Source: Pseudomonas sp. ICMP 561
GTDB taxonomy: Bacteria; Pseudomonadota; Gammaproteobacteria; Pseudomonadales; Pseudomonadaceae
Assembly: GCF_002699985.1 (NCBI RefSeq)
Contig: NZ_LKBT01000001.1
Coordinates: forward strand, 434,001-498,000
Direction: 5' to 3'
DNA: 64,000 nt
Within the stretch, counting starts at the first letter, position 1, and each line of letters starts with the position of its first letter. Positions 44,232-53,271 of this stretch are shown here, piece after piece. Under the pieces are notes generated by a model, which was not told where the DNA came from, made no database searches, and saw only the letters and a list, made by a program, of their open reading frames with translations. The position numbers were made by a program, and so were the translations under genes.

Positions 44232-45441
44232 GGGCAAGCGGCGAACGCGCGCAGGGCTGGCGAAGCTTTACTTGCTAACCTTTCTGATGATTGTAACTTT
44301 GTTTCTGGTCGCTGAGACAGCTACTCGATATCACTATCACAGTATTGAAAATCTCAAGCAATCAGTGCCAGATCTGATGGCTCGTCTGCCAGAGATGACC
44401 ATATCCGGGCGAGAAATAGGTAACCAGACGATTGCCCATAATGTCGCACTCTTTAATCTCAATACCGAACCTGAAAAAGTCACGACCGGCTACGTAGGTA
44501 CGTCCAGATCAAAGATTCTACAACCGAGTCGTATAGGACTAAGTGGCACTGTCATCGGTGCAGGAAACTCATACAGTGAAATATCGTACGGCCTAATCCT
44601 GCAAGCGGAGATCCTACGGTTACGCTTCCCCAATCTTAAAACGGTTTACGTTGAAGCCTCACTGCTGCTCAGAAGACCAAGCCAGCTTATTATCGAACCT
44701 GACCACTTGAAGTACATGCCTTTACTGCAGTCTTTGAAGCCGCTTTGCGTGGAACCAGAGGTGCGAGGCTGCGAAGCGATATTTGCGTCCGCTGAAAAAC
44801 TGCTAGATCGTCATTCATTTAGCTGGAAGCCTGCACTGAATCAGTTCAGGGGCCAACTGCGATTTTCGTCGTTATTGACTACGCGACAGGGGGAAATTCG
44901 CACAGTAGACGATCCCATGCTTAAAGGATTGAATCCCCTAGGCGAGCGAAAAGATGAACTACCCATCCTTATAGCGCGGGACAAGCAGATCCCTGAAGTA
45001 AAAATTGACAACATCAAAGTTCAACGTTTGAGGGATATCCCCGGCAGTGCACCATGGGACGGCATGTTCGACATATTTGCCCGCTGGGGAAAACTGCACA
45101 ATATAAAGATCGTTTACTTTCAGCCACCCGTCCGCGCTGATCTGTACAACTTCCAAAAACAGTTTGGCCTTGATGAGCATGTGGCTGACCTTAAGCGCTT
45201 ATCTGCTCAGTACCAAATACCATTTATTGACCTGGATAAGCCAGAAGTCGGGTTGATTCAGGACTGGACGTTGTTTAGCGATGAAGATCATATGGGAACC
45301 TGTCGAGGCAGCGCACTTTTAATGCTTGCTCTCGAACAAGGCCACGAAGACTACCAGAATAAAAATATGCTGGAGCCTTTGATTCAGCGTGCAATGCTTA
45401 ATCAAAAGCTGGATGTCTTGGCCACTTGCAAGGAACATTAG
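44200..45441 (+). CDS. Membrane-anchored SGNH/AlgX-like periplasmic protein, MBOAT partner
   Basis: A 413-residue protein overlapping the MBOAT gene by 32 bases. One N-terminal membrane segment (about residues 19-40, LAKLYLLTFLMIVTLFLVAET) is followed by a periplasmic domain. GYVGTSRSKILQPSRIG carries the SGNH-like nucleophile Ser, and FSDEDHMGTCRGS provides the Asp-X-X-His of the triad. Such proteins take acetyl groups passed by an MBOAT protein and put them on the sugar chain. I place it here from the two motifs and the overlap; no close family name is certain. Confidence 0.75.
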   Translation: MAMTSYIFNSKGKRRTRAGLAKLYLLTFLMIVTLFLVAETATRYHYHSIENLKQSVPDLMARLPEMTISGREIGNQTIAHNVALFNLNTEPEKVTTGYVGTSRSKILQPSRIGLSGTVIGAGNSYSEISYGLILQAEILRLRFPNLKTVYVEASLLLRRPSQLIIEPDHLKYMPLLQSLKPLCVEPEVRGCEAIFASAEKLLDRHSFSWKPALNQFRGQLRFSSLLTTRQGEIRTVDDPMLKGLNPLGERKDELPILIARDKQIPEVKIDNIKVQRLRDIPGSAPWDGMFDIFARWGKLHNIKIVYFQPPVRADLYNFQKQFGLDEHVADLKRLSAQYQIPFIDLDKPEVGLIQDWTLFSDEDHMGTCRGSALLMLALEQGHEDYQNKNMLEPLIQRAMLNQKLDVLATCKEH

Positions 45442-45458
45442 TCTTCCGGAGAACTAAC

Positions 45459-46370
45459 ATGACAGCACCATTATCCATCCGCCGTGATGATACTGACGCA
45501 GTACGAATTTTCGTGGCAGCCACCCCCGCTGAATGGCTTCCAATGAAAGTTCTTGAATTCTCAATTCGCGAAAGAACTGCGCTGCCCGTTCAGCTTTCTG
45601 CTATTTACACTCATGCTCGTCCCATTCCCATACCTAGAGACGTCGCTAACAGGGCACGCACGCCGTTTTCCTTTCAGCGCTTTCTGATCCCTGAGTTGTG
45701 TGGTTATAAGGGTAAGGCAATTTATATGGATGCCGACATGCAGGTGTTTCGAGACATCTCCGCTGTCTGGGACAGTCCATTTAATGACAGTGACTTACAA
45801 ACGGTAAGCAATGGCACGGAACAACGGCGTCCCCAGTTTAGCGTCATCCTGATGGACTGCGCCCGATTAAAATGGAAAATAGAAGAAATAATTAACAAGC
45901 TTGATAACGGTACGCTGACTTACGCAAGGCTTATGTTCGACATGGAAGTTGCTGAATCAGTATCATACTCTCTTCCACAAACGTGGAACTCGTTAGAATA
46001 TTATGAAGAACACACTACCTGTTTACTTCATTACACGGATATGAATACACAACCTTGGATTTCGCTGGGCAACGTTAACGGACATCTATGGGTCGACTGC
46101 CTAAAACGTGCGCTGGCTAATGGTTTTATATCGAAGGAGGAGCTAAACAGGGAAATCGAACAAGGCCATGTTCGTCCATCCTTGGCGAGCCAAGTGTCAA
46201 GTCGTTCGACACCGTCATGGAAGCCATCCATGAAAGATATTTTGCTGGATATAAAATTTACACCGCCTTTCTATGCAATCACAGCTCAGCGGGCTGGCAG
46301 GTTGAAAGTCATCCTTTCCAGGATATTTCGTGCCCGACAGATACTTCAACTGGCATTCATCAGACGTTGA
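45459..46370 (+). CDS. Family 8-like glycosyltransferase (paralogue 2)
   Basis: A 303-residue paralogue of the GT8 gene at 40.7 kb. It has VRIFVAATPAEWLPMKVLEFSI, FSFQRFLIPELCGYKGKAIYMDADMQ with the DXD metal site, FSVILMDCARLKW and TWNSLEYYEEHTTCLLHYTD. The start is the ATG behind CCGGAG. A 216-base gap follows without a convincing gene. Confidence 0.8.
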   Translation: MTAPLSIRRDDTDAVRIFVAATPAEWLPMKVLEFSIRERTALPVQLSAIYTHARPIPIPRDVANRARTPFSFQRFLIPELCGYKGKAIYMDADMQVFRDISAVWDSPFNDSDLQTVSNGTEQRRPQFSVILMDCARLKWKIEEIINKLDNGTLTYARLMFDMEVAESVSYSLPQTWNSLEYYEEHTTCLLHYTDMNTQPWISLGNVNGHLWVDCLKRALANGFISKEELNREIEQGHVRPSLASQVSSRSTPSWKPSMKDILLDIKFTPPFYAITAQRAGRLKVILSRIFRARQILQLAFIRR

Positions 46371-46586
46371 AACAACATATACGATATGTGCCACACCTAC
46401 GTAGATCAGATCAACGGTGCAGTACAACTATCCATTCTTCAGACATAAAGCTCATTACGGCAGGCAATGAAAATAGGAAATTGAGCCTTGTCCTACCAAT
46501 GCGGGAAAGCACTCCCCTTCCCCCCTCTGGAAACCAGCGCTTCCACAGGGACGTATCGCTGGTGCTTGCTAATCCCGAGAGGTAGA

Positions 46587-47435
46587 ATGAGGTCTTATGT
46601 TCAGTACGGATTGTTGCCTGTGGACAGTTACGTTAAGCAGCACGCATACAAAGCGATTAAAAATGCCAAACTCGTTTCCGCGCCGTTTCCGCATATTTAT
46701 GTTGAGAGGGTTCTTCCTGACAACTTCTATGCGGAGCTGTTAGTAAAACTCCCACCAGACGATGACTATAACATCTACCCGCCCCCCTATGAGCAACGAC
46801 ATTTTATTCAACTCTCACCGAGCCGAACTGAGAAACTAACAAGTGCAGTCTCCCAATTCTGGAAGGATTTCGAAGCGTGGATTCACTCACAGGAATTTCT
46901 GGAAGTTCTTGTTGAAAAATTCGGCAAACATCTCCAGGTTAATTATAAATATCGGGAAAAAGACCTTATTAAAAATTCGGTGTCTGATGAGTGCGTGAGG
47001 GTTAGCCCCAGATCTCTGCTTGTTCGTGACTATCAGAACTTCGCTCTCGGTCCTCATACTGACAGTGAAAGTAAATTTATCGTGGGCGCATTTTACTTCC
47101 CCAAAGATGATTCTCTTCGCGATTTTGGGACAAGCATTTATACACCCAAAGATTTAAAGCTCACCTCTTGGTCGTCGCCTCATATGAACCATGAGGATTT
47201 CAATCTTGTTAAGACCTTTGAGAACCGACCAAACACCATGCTTGTGTTCATGAAAACGGACCATTCCTGGCATGGAGTTGAGCGCAAGCAGCACTCTAAC
47301 GTGGGCCGCGATGTTTTGTTCTGGATACCGCAAATAGGTTCGGCCGCGGGGGCGGAAATTCCTCTGCAGTTGCCGAAAAAATGGTTCTGTAAGCCTTCTC
47401 TTATTAATAGAATAGCGAAAAAAATTAGTATATAG
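46587..47435 (+). CDS. 2-oxoglutarate/Fe(II)-dependent oxygenase
   Basis: The 282-residue protein has a double-stranded beta-helix dioxygenase domain. The iron ligands are His and Asp in ALGPHTDSESK and the distal His in DHSWHGVERK; the 2-oxoglutarate-binding residue would be the following Arg (VERK) or R in VGRDVLFWI. PFPHIYVERVLPDNFYAELL at the front is common in the prolyl-hydroxylase-like 2OG-Fe(II) family. Such enzymes can hydroxylate sugars, lipids or proteins; the target here is unknown but the position suggests a glycan-modifying role. Start chosen at the ATG beside GAGAGGTAG; an in-frame extension of 33 codons was rejected. A strong terminator follows directly. Confidence 0.82.
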   Translation: MRSYVQYGLLPVDSYVKQHAYKAIKNAKLVSAPFPHIYVERVLPDNFYAELLVKLPPDDDYNIYPPPYEQRHFIQLSPSRTEKLTSAVSQFWKDFEAWIHSQEFLEVLVEKFGKHLQVNYKYREKDLIKNSVSDECVRVSPRSLLVRDYQNFALGPHTDSESKFIVGAFYFPKDDSLRDFGTSIYTPKDLKLTSWSSPHMNHEDFNLVKTFENRPNTMLVFMKTDHSWHGVERKQHSNVGRDVLFWIPQIGSAAGAEIPLQLPKKWFCKPSLINRIAKKISI

Positions 47436-47452
47436 CTTACAGGCACCATAAT

Positions 47453-47476
47453 GCCCGCCGATAGCGGGCTTTTTTG
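47453..47476 (+). terminator. Intrinsic terminator at the end of the plus-strand O-antigen block
   Basis: GCCCGC, a five-base loop, GCGGGC and TTTTTTG form a classic Rho-independent terminator 17 bases after the oxygenase stop. It closes the plus-strand transcript before the convergent acyltransferase gene. Confidence 0.92.
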
Positions 47477-47499
47477 TTTAAGGTATGGGCTACTAAAAA

Positions 47500-48516
47500 T
47501 CAAATAGAGCGAGAACGCTTGATAGCCCTCTCCATCTTCTCCAGAGTAGTACGTAGCTTTTGCATCGATGGCTTCTCAATCCAAACATAAGACATGTATG
47601 AAAAACTAATACAGATCGCACACAAAACTACCCCACTGATCAAGCCATATTGCGACCATCCCGGAACGTTTCGATTAAAGAATGGGTAATAATATTCGAC
47701 AACGCAAATGATTTGATAGTGCCATATATAAATGCTGTAAGAAATCACACCGAGAAATACAAGCGGTGATAATAAACGTGAAACAATCTGGCCACACTCT
47801 TTACCTCTTGTAAGTGAAAGACAGGTTAGCGCAAAAGCAATTGCTATGATACGACCACTATAAGCGTGTAAGATATTATCGAGACAAGCATAAATTGCCA
47901 GTAAAATAACTATCAAACATACCACCAACTTTTCTTTGCCATCTGCATAGGCAATGAATGCCCCAAGCGCAAAAGCATAGAAAATTTGCGAAAACTTGAA
48001 ATAACCCAGCCAGCCGAAACCTAAGAAGATTCCGTAAACTACAAATGACGCAGCCAGAACCACATATTTATCTCGAATGCCCATTAGCAATATAATAAGC
48101 ACTAGAACGTAGAATAAAACCTCGTGGGTTAGGGTCCACAAAACAGGATTAATATCTCTTGAGACCGAAGGATATAGATCTTGCGAAAAAACGAGATGTC
48201 TAAATATGCTCCAAACATCATATGATGGAGTCCAACGACTACCGATATAGCTCAGCAAAGTGGTAACGACGAATAAATTTATGAGATACAGTGGCACTAG
48301 ACGGGTGAAACGATGAATAGCGTAAAGCCTTAAGCCGCCCGGTGTGCCAGTAAGACGTGTGCCTGATTGCCAAATCAAATACCCGCTTAGGCAGAAAAAA
48401 ACATAAACTCCAAAATCGCCCATTAACCCCTTATGAGCAGAGAGCCAAGCATTAGTTGCAAGTCCTGACGTATCTGAATGATCAAAGAAAACGGCGGCAG
48501 CAGCAGTTCCCCGCAA
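47500..48516 (-). CDS. Acyltransferase-3 (OafA-like) family protein with missing start codon
   Basis: Membrane O-acyltransferase, with ten or so helices and the family opening ALRGTAAAAVFFDHSD (catalytic His in DHS), CLSGYLIWQSG, NPVLWTLTHEVLFYV and the final SFSYMSYVWIEKPS. The usual acyltransferase-3 start of this family is a few residues ahead of the DALRG motif. Here the frame carries TAA, AAA, ACG, ATC, GAT, GCT before that point, so no ATG, GTG or TTG precedes the motif. The only usable start is the TTG of ALRG itself, which would clip the N-terminus. A one-base deletion in the T6 tract at 48528-48533 would reopen the frame into an upstream TTG. It probably encodes a disabled or switchable O-acetylase. 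Confidence 0.6.
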   Translation of the reverse strand: MRGTAAAAVFFDHSDTSGLATNAWLSAHKGLMGDFGVYVFFCLSGYLIWQSGTRLTGTPGGLRLYAIHRFTRLVPLYLINLFVVTTLLSYIGSRWTPSYDVWSIFRHLVFSQDLYPSVSRDINPVLWTLTHEVLFYVLVLIILLMGIRDKYVVLAASFVVYGIFLGFGWLGYFKFSQIFYAFALGAFIAYADGKEKLVVCLIVILLAIYACLDNILHAYSGRIIAIAFALTCLSLTRGKECGQIVSRLLSPLVFLGVISYSIYIWHYQIICVVEYYYPFFNRNVPGWSQYGLISGVVLCAICISFSYMSYVWIEKPSMQKLRTTLEKMERAIKRSRSI

Positions 48517-48540
48517 AGCATCGATCGTTTTTTAATGGAG

Positions 48541-49100
48541 ATTCTATTTCATGAGACAAAGAACCATGACTTTGTAGAAAGACCGACATAATGGCATTTA
48601 CAAACCCATTAGTCTAAGTCCCTCGAAGCATAATTTTTTGCGACCAGAGAAAAGTATGACTTCTCTAACGTAATGAACTCTGCTAGCCCTGTGTTGAATA
48701 TTCGAAAGCCATCGGTTTTGAGCTGGGGTAGATGCTCTTGAGTTTGCGTGGGAGCAGGACTGATCTAGGGCTTCAAAAAGAGGCTGGGAGCAGAGCTTGG
48801 GGCGCCAGTCAAGCGCTTTACTGGGGGGATGTGGTCCTTAGGTAGGGAGTCGTGCAACAGCCCACAGCGTTCTGCCAACGCAAACTTCAACCTGGAACGC
48901 GGTGGAGTGATGGTCGAAATTGTCAGATCCGCCTTGAATAGGTTCAGGGCATCGACGGGACTTTCAGTGATCATTGGCTCCGCTTACCAGTCCTGACCTT
49001 CAGTCTCATTTAAAGGCTGCCCACCAATCACTCCTTTTTGCGCCCTTCACCTCTCCCTAAAATATAGGGACATAATTACTACATAAAAGCGTTAAATTCA
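48541..49100. other. Long gene-free stretch at the right edge of the O-antigen cluster
   Basis: About 560 bases with no convincing open frame on either strand. A 69-codon open frame on the minus strand lacks a ribosome site and any family signature. The stretch shows stop-rich, degenerate sequence and probably represents decayed genes. No insertion-sequence ends could be named. Confidence 0.5.
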
Positions 49101-49109
49101 TTTTACTGG

Positions 49110-49560
49110 TTACTCTTAGCTGACTCCAGCACCTCACTCACTCTCGGACAATACAACTTGGCTCCCTCCTTCGATAGATGAGTCGCATTAAAGATGCTGG
49201 TTTACTATTTCCATCGAGTACAACGCATTCGTCTTCTCGTGGACAAGTAGCCTTCATCATGTCCACATAGATCACGCTCTTCAGCAACGCAAGTTATTTT
49301 TGATTTTATCTGTATCTGGTTTTTTTGAACTGAACAGCATAGTGGTTTAGCCCTGCCTATCTACCTAAGCTGGTGGCAATATACGCGCTATCCTTCAACA
49401 GATCCTTCCTACCAAATACATAAACCTCGGCTTTTGTCTGCGCAGCTAATTGCCATGCGATCCGTCGATCGGAAAATTGAACAGGTCTGTTCGCGCACTG
49501 AGCAAACAAAAAATACGAGGTCTTCAGGAGAAAAGAATTTAGTCTCACGCCGGAATGACT
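49110..49560 (-). pseudogene. Decayed SGNH-domain acyltransferase fragment
   Basis: On the minus strand three consecutive pieces in different frames read like the C-terminal SGNH domain of an OafA-type acyltransferase: SDRRIAWQLAAQTKAEVYVF and GRKDLLKDSAYIATSLGR, then ALLKSVIYVDMMKATCPRED with ECVVLDGNSK, then FNATHLSKEGAKLYCPRVSE and VLESAKSNQ before a stop. The ATHLSKEG piece corresponds to the Asp-X-X-His region of the triad, with the Asp changed. At least two frameshifts and internal stops show it is dead. It lies 600 bases from the acyltransferase-3 gene on the same strand. Confidence 0.65.
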
Positions 49561-49732
49561 GAATAGGTACGCCTGTTAATGCATAACAACGGCAAGAAGT
49601 GTTGTAGGCGACCGTGGCACGTACCTGAGCGGTTACCCACGGAAAAGCCGTGAAACATTTCACCGTAGCACTCTGCGAATCGCTAGCGCACTCAGGCCTT
49701 TGAAGACTACGGATCGCCACTAACAGGCGTCC

Positions 49733-50656
49733 TTAGCTTGCTCTGATGCCGGTAAAGGCTGTCGCCCAGCAAATGAGCAGGAAAAAAATCTTGTCTCGCC
49801 CTCTTCTGCGATACTTTCCGGCGCTCACGGAAAGCCTCAGTAGCTGCCACCGACCCGGCGGCCATCGACCATTGATAAACGGATGTCGCTCTGGCTTGAT
49901 CAACTCACCAATCAACCGTATCTGTGAAAACCACCAGCCACTGCGGATCATTATGTACCGTGCAATCCAAGAATCGATGCCCGTATTGGCTCCGAACTGG
50001 TTGTTATTATGCTGACGGTATTGCATCGATGGATTGGGGTCAATGAGCCACTGGAAGCCATGCCCACGAGCAAACGCATAACAGTACCAATCGTGCAAAC
50101 TGACTTCTTGCAGCTTCTCCCAGTTAGCCAGCATTGAAACCTTCAGACTCGCTACCAGCTTGCGACTCATTACATAAGTGCATCCCGGGCCCGCGGCTTC
50201 AAACAGATAATCCCAGGCCACCTGCGGCTGAGCCTTGTTTACCAGCTTGGTTCTGCCGTCTGGCCAGAAGGCGGTTACGTTGCTGGAGTAAGCATCTATA
50301 TCGCGGCTTAGGATTGCCTGCGTTGCGCGAGAGAGCTTGTCCAGATCCCAGACATCATCCTGATCGGCAAACGCCACGAAGTCATAGTCAGAAAGGTCAA
50401 CATCACGGATAAGCCGGAAAAAGTTGCGGGAGGCCCCGCCGAACCTACCGGCTGGAGGAAGCATCACTACAGCATCATGCTTTCCAGAAAAATCCCGGCA
50501 CCACGCCTCTGTCCCATCCGTGGATAGATCAACGCTTATGTAAACAGTCAGGTCGACATCTATCTGGGCAAGGATCGAAGCAAGCTGCTCTTCGATCCAC
50601 TGCATACCGTTGTAGGCAGCCAGTAGAACAGCGACCTTGGGGCGCGTTACCGGCAT
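49733..50656 (-). CDS. Family 2 glycosyltransferase, rhamnosyltransferase-like
   Basis: GT-A enzyme of 307 residues: VAVLLAAYNGMQWIEEQL opens the fold, VYISVDLSTDGTEAW is the nucleotide region and FVAFADQDDVWDLDKL the donor site. The DQDDxW form and the SLHDWYCYAFA acceptor region match the GT2 at 32.3 kb. The gene ends six bases before rmlA starts in the reverse sense of transcription, i.e. rmlA is directly upstream, so the two are cotranscribed; a dTDP-rhamnose-using transferase next to rmlA makes sense. Confidence 0.88.
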   Translation of the reverse strand: MPVTRPKVAVLLAAYNGMQWIEEQLASILAQIDVDLTVYISVDLSTDGTEAWCRDFSGKHDAVVMLPPAGRFGGASRNFFRLIRDVDLSDYDFVAFADQDDVWDLDKLSRATQAILSRDIDAYSSNVTAFWPDGRTKLVNKAQPQVAWDYLFEAAGPGCTYVMSRKLVASLKVSMLANWEKLQEVSLHDWYCYAFARGHGFQWLIDPNPSMQYRQHNNNQFGANTGIDSWIARYIMIRSGWWFSQIRLIGELIKPERHPFINGRWPPGRWQLLRLSVSAGKYRRRGRDKIFFLLICWATAFTGIRAS

Positions 50657-50662
50657 CGCGAA

Positions 50663-51541
50663 TTAAACCAGTAGCTTCTGAAGATACTGGCCATAGCCAG
50701 TTTTCTTCAAGGCCTCAGCCTGAACACCGAGCTGCTCTGCGCTGATCCACCCATTGTGGTAAGCGATCTCTTCAAGGCAAGCCACTTTCAAACCCTGACG
50801 ATGTTCGATGGTGTGCACGAAGTGACTGGCTTCCAGTAGAGACTCATGGGTACCCGTATCCAGCCAGGCGAAACCGCGGCCGAGCATTTCCACGTTAAGG
50901 GTCTGCTGTTCGAGGTAAGCGAGATTGACGTCTGTGATTTCCAGTTCGCCACGCTCGGAAGGTTTGATGTTCTTGGCGATCTCGACAACCTGATTGTCGT
51001 AGAAGTACAAGCCAGTCACGGCATAGCTCGACTTCGGCTGCTGAGGCTTTTCTTCGATGCTCAGGGCTTTGCCGCTGGCGTCAAACTCCACCACACCAAA
51101 ACGCTCAGGATCAGATACGTGGTAGCCGAATACGGTAGCGCCGTGTTCCTGGGCGCTGGCAGAGCGCAGGTTTTCAGTAAAGTGCTGACCGTAGAAAATG
51201 TTGTCGCCCAGGATCAGACAGCAAGGGTCATTACCAATGAACTCTTCACCGATGATGAAGGCCTGTGCCAAGCCATCAGGGCTTGGTTGTTCGGCGTAGG
51301 TCAGGCTGATTCCATACAAGCTGCCATCCCCCAACAACTTTTGAAAGCTCGGCAGGTCTTGCGGGGTGGAGATAATCAGAATCTCACGCATACCGGCTAG
51401 CATGAGCACCGACAGCGGGTAGAAAATCATCGGTTTGTCGTAGATCGGCAGCATCTGCTTGGAGACACCCAAGGTCAAAGGGTGCAGGCGAGTGCCCGAG
51501 CCGCCAGCGAGGATGATACCTTTACGATTTACCTGACTCAT
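50663..51541 (-). CDS. rmlA: Glucose-1-phosphate thymidylyltransferase
   Basis: First enzyme of dTDP-L-rhamnose synthesis, making dTDP-glucose from dTTP and glucose-1-phosphate. The 292-residue protein has the nucleotidyltransferase signature [17 protein letters not shown], the [17 protein letters not shown] segment and the [10 protein letters not shown] region; [14 protein letters not shown] and [17 protein letters not shown] are typical of RmlA. The rmlB, rmlC and rmlD genes are not in the window, so the pathway is split or the gene is an extra copy. dTDP-rhamnose could serve the flanking GT2 enzymes and also EarP. Confidence 0.95.
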   Translation of the reverse strand: MSQVNRKGIILAGGSGTRLHPLTLGVSKQMLPIYDKPMIFYPLSVLMLAGMREILIISTPQDLPSFQKLLGDGSLYGISLTYAEQPSPDGLAQAFIIGEEFIGNDPCCLILGDNIFYGQHFTENLRSASAQEHGATVFGYHVSDPERFGVVEFDASGKALSIEEKPQQPKSSYAVTGLYFYDNQVVEIAKNIKPSERGELEITDVNLAYLEQQTLNVEMLGRGFAWLDTGTHESLLEASHFVHTIEHRQGLKVACLEEIAYHNGWISAEQLGVQAEALKKTGYGQYLQKLLV

Positions 51542-51781
51542 TTTCTGAAACTTCCCTAATAGTTCGGAGTTACTACACGCAGCAGATCCAGCAACGTGTT
51601 GAGAAAGCTGTCATAGCATCTGACAGGATCTAATACATCGTTCAAGAATTAAGATGCGAGAGCTTTATGGCCCATCAGAATCAACGGTTCTTTACGCCCA
51701 CCAGAGGCAGGAACTGAACGGCTAAAAGCGCGTAGGATAACCTCCACCTTGATGTGCGACAACAAGGCCTCTTCAGAAGCA

Positions 51782-51810
51782 AAGACAGCGAGAGTGCTAA
51801 TCGCTGTCTT
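51782..51810 (-). terminator. Intrinsic terminator of the beta-CASP gene
   Basis: AAGACAGCGA and TCGCTGTCTT form a perfect ten-base stem with a nine-base loop, ending ten bases beyond the stop of the minus-strand metallo-beta-lactamase gene. The U-run is short. The rest of the 280-base gap to rmlA shows nothing else certain. Confidence 0.6.
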
Positions 51811-51819
51811 GCTCACCTG

Positions 51820-53271
51820 TTATTGCGGAACCGACAGCTTGAGTGCGCTCTTTTTCAGAGAGTATTTGCGCTCCAACACATCCCCCAGCACTTTTTTCGC
51901 ACTCGCCTCGCCGTGAACCAATGTGATCTCCTCAGGCCATTCCTTCATCCCAGTCACGAAGCTGACCAGCTCTGCCTGATCCGCATGAGCCGAGTAGCCA
52001 CCGACCGTGGTAATTCCGGCCTTTATCTTGTATCGCTCTTTGTCGAGCTCAACGTAACCTTCTACGGGTCCATATTTCTGTATGGCTGCGCCGGGTGTCC
52101 CTTTGGCCTGATAGCCGACAAATACGACGTTGTGACGAGGGTCGCCTAGCATGGCCTTGAGGTAATTGACGATCCTCCCACCTGAGCACATTCCACTGCC
52201 CGCGATGACGATTGCCGGTCGACCGGTGCTGGACAGGTAATTCACCACCATCTGGTGCTTGTCGTGGCTGTCAACGGTGATGAGTTGTTTGAACCCCAGA
52301 GGGTTGCGGCCTTGACTCAAGCGCTCTTGAGCTGCGGTATTCCAGTAGCCATTGAAGTCTTGGTAGACCTTGGTAAACCGGCTGGCCAGCGGGGAGTCGA
52401 GGATGACGGGCAATTGCGGCCAATCGATGGGCAGGCCATCAGCATCAACGGCGTCAAACGCGGGATCGAGGTCTTCAATCAGTGCTTTGCGACGCAGGAT
52501 ATCTTCTATCTCAAACAGTAACTCTTGGGTGCGACCGATGCTGAACGCGGGAATCAGGATCGTGCCGTGATCAGCTAATGCCTTGTCGATGATCTCTTCC
52601 AGGCGCGTCTGACGGCTACCGCGGTCCTCATGCAGACGATTACCGTAAGTGCTTTCAAGAACCAGCAGGTCTGCCTGCTCGGGTGGCTCAGGGCTGATTA
52701 ACAGTGGATTGAGGCGGGAGCCCAGATCGCCGGAAAATACGATGCGCTTCTGTCGCGACTCAGTGGGGTACTGAACATCACACTCGACATAAGCAGAGCC
52801 GAGTATGTGGCCCGCACGCTGCAGCCTGACCTTCACAACCAGCTCCGGGGTATCAATCAGCGCATGCCAGGTATTGAAGGGCAAAGCGATGGTTCGCCTC
52901 TGAACAATAGCCAGATACCGCTCAATCTGCTTGCTGTCATGAGCAAACTGATACTTCCAGGCATCTTCAAGGGTGAGCGGCAACATTTTTGCCGAAGGCT
53001 CGCTGCAGATTATTGGACCCTCGTAGCCCGCAGCCAGAAGATCCGGAATACGTCCTACGTGATCGACGTGAACGTGGGTCAGGAGCAAGGCTTTTACTGT
53101 GTCTATCGGGAAATCAATTTTCAAATCCCGTCCTGGCCCGGTTACCTCCGAAGATTCGAGGCGCAAACCACAGTCGACCAGCATGCTGTGGCGCTCGTCA
53201 AAGCTCACTTGATGACAGGACCCAGTCACACTCTGGACACCGCCATGATGGACAACTTCTGGATAACTCAT
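51820..53271 (-). CDS. MBL-fold beta-CASP ribonuclease-like protein
   Basis: Zinc-dependent metallo-beta-lactamase protein of 483 residues with the beta-CASP insertion, resembling CPSF73/Ysh1-like RNA processing enzymes found in bacteria. The metal motif THVHVDHVG is at about residue 66, a second site is in AGHILGSAYVECD, FSGDLG follows, then ESTYGNR, the beta-CASP part with IPAFSIGRTQELL and IAGSGMCSGGRIVNYL, and a late His in VHGEASAKK. RNA endonuclease or exonuclease activity is likely from the fold but not shown. It lies at the boundary between the O-antigen cluster and the conserved core. Confidence 0.88.
   Translation of the reverse strand: MSYPEVVHHGGVQSVTGSCHQVSFDERHSMLVDCGLRLESSEVTGPGRDLKIDFPIDTVKALLLTHVHVDHVGRIPDLLAAGYEGPIICSEPSAKMLPLTLEDAWKYQFAHDSKQIERYLAIVQRRTIALPFNTWHALIDTPELVVKVRLQRAGHILGSAYVECDVQYPTESRQKRIVFSGDLGSRLNPLLISPEPPEQADLLVLESTYGNRLHEDRGSRQTRLEEIIDKALADHGTILIPAFSIGRTQELLFEIEDILRRKALIEDLDPAFDAVDADGLPIDWPQLPVILDSPLASRFTKVYQDFNGYWNTAAQERLSQGRNPLGFKQLITVDSHDKHQMVVNYLSSTGRPAIVIAGSGMCSGGRIVNYLKAMLGDPRHNVVFVGYQAKGTPGAAIQKYGPVEGYVELDKERYKIKAGITTVGGYSAHADQAELVSFVTGMKEWPEEITLVHGEASAKKVLGDVLERKYSLKKSALKLSVPQ

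Noticed and set aside
46217..46585. Open frame between the second GT8 gene and the oxygenase
   Set aside because: Overlaps the 3' end of the GT8 gene out of frame and has atypical composition; no start signal.
48765..48974. Small minus-strand open frame in the gene-free stretch
   Set aside because: No ribosome site, no recognisable family and low-complexity Pro/Ser-rich ending; treated as part of the degenerate region.
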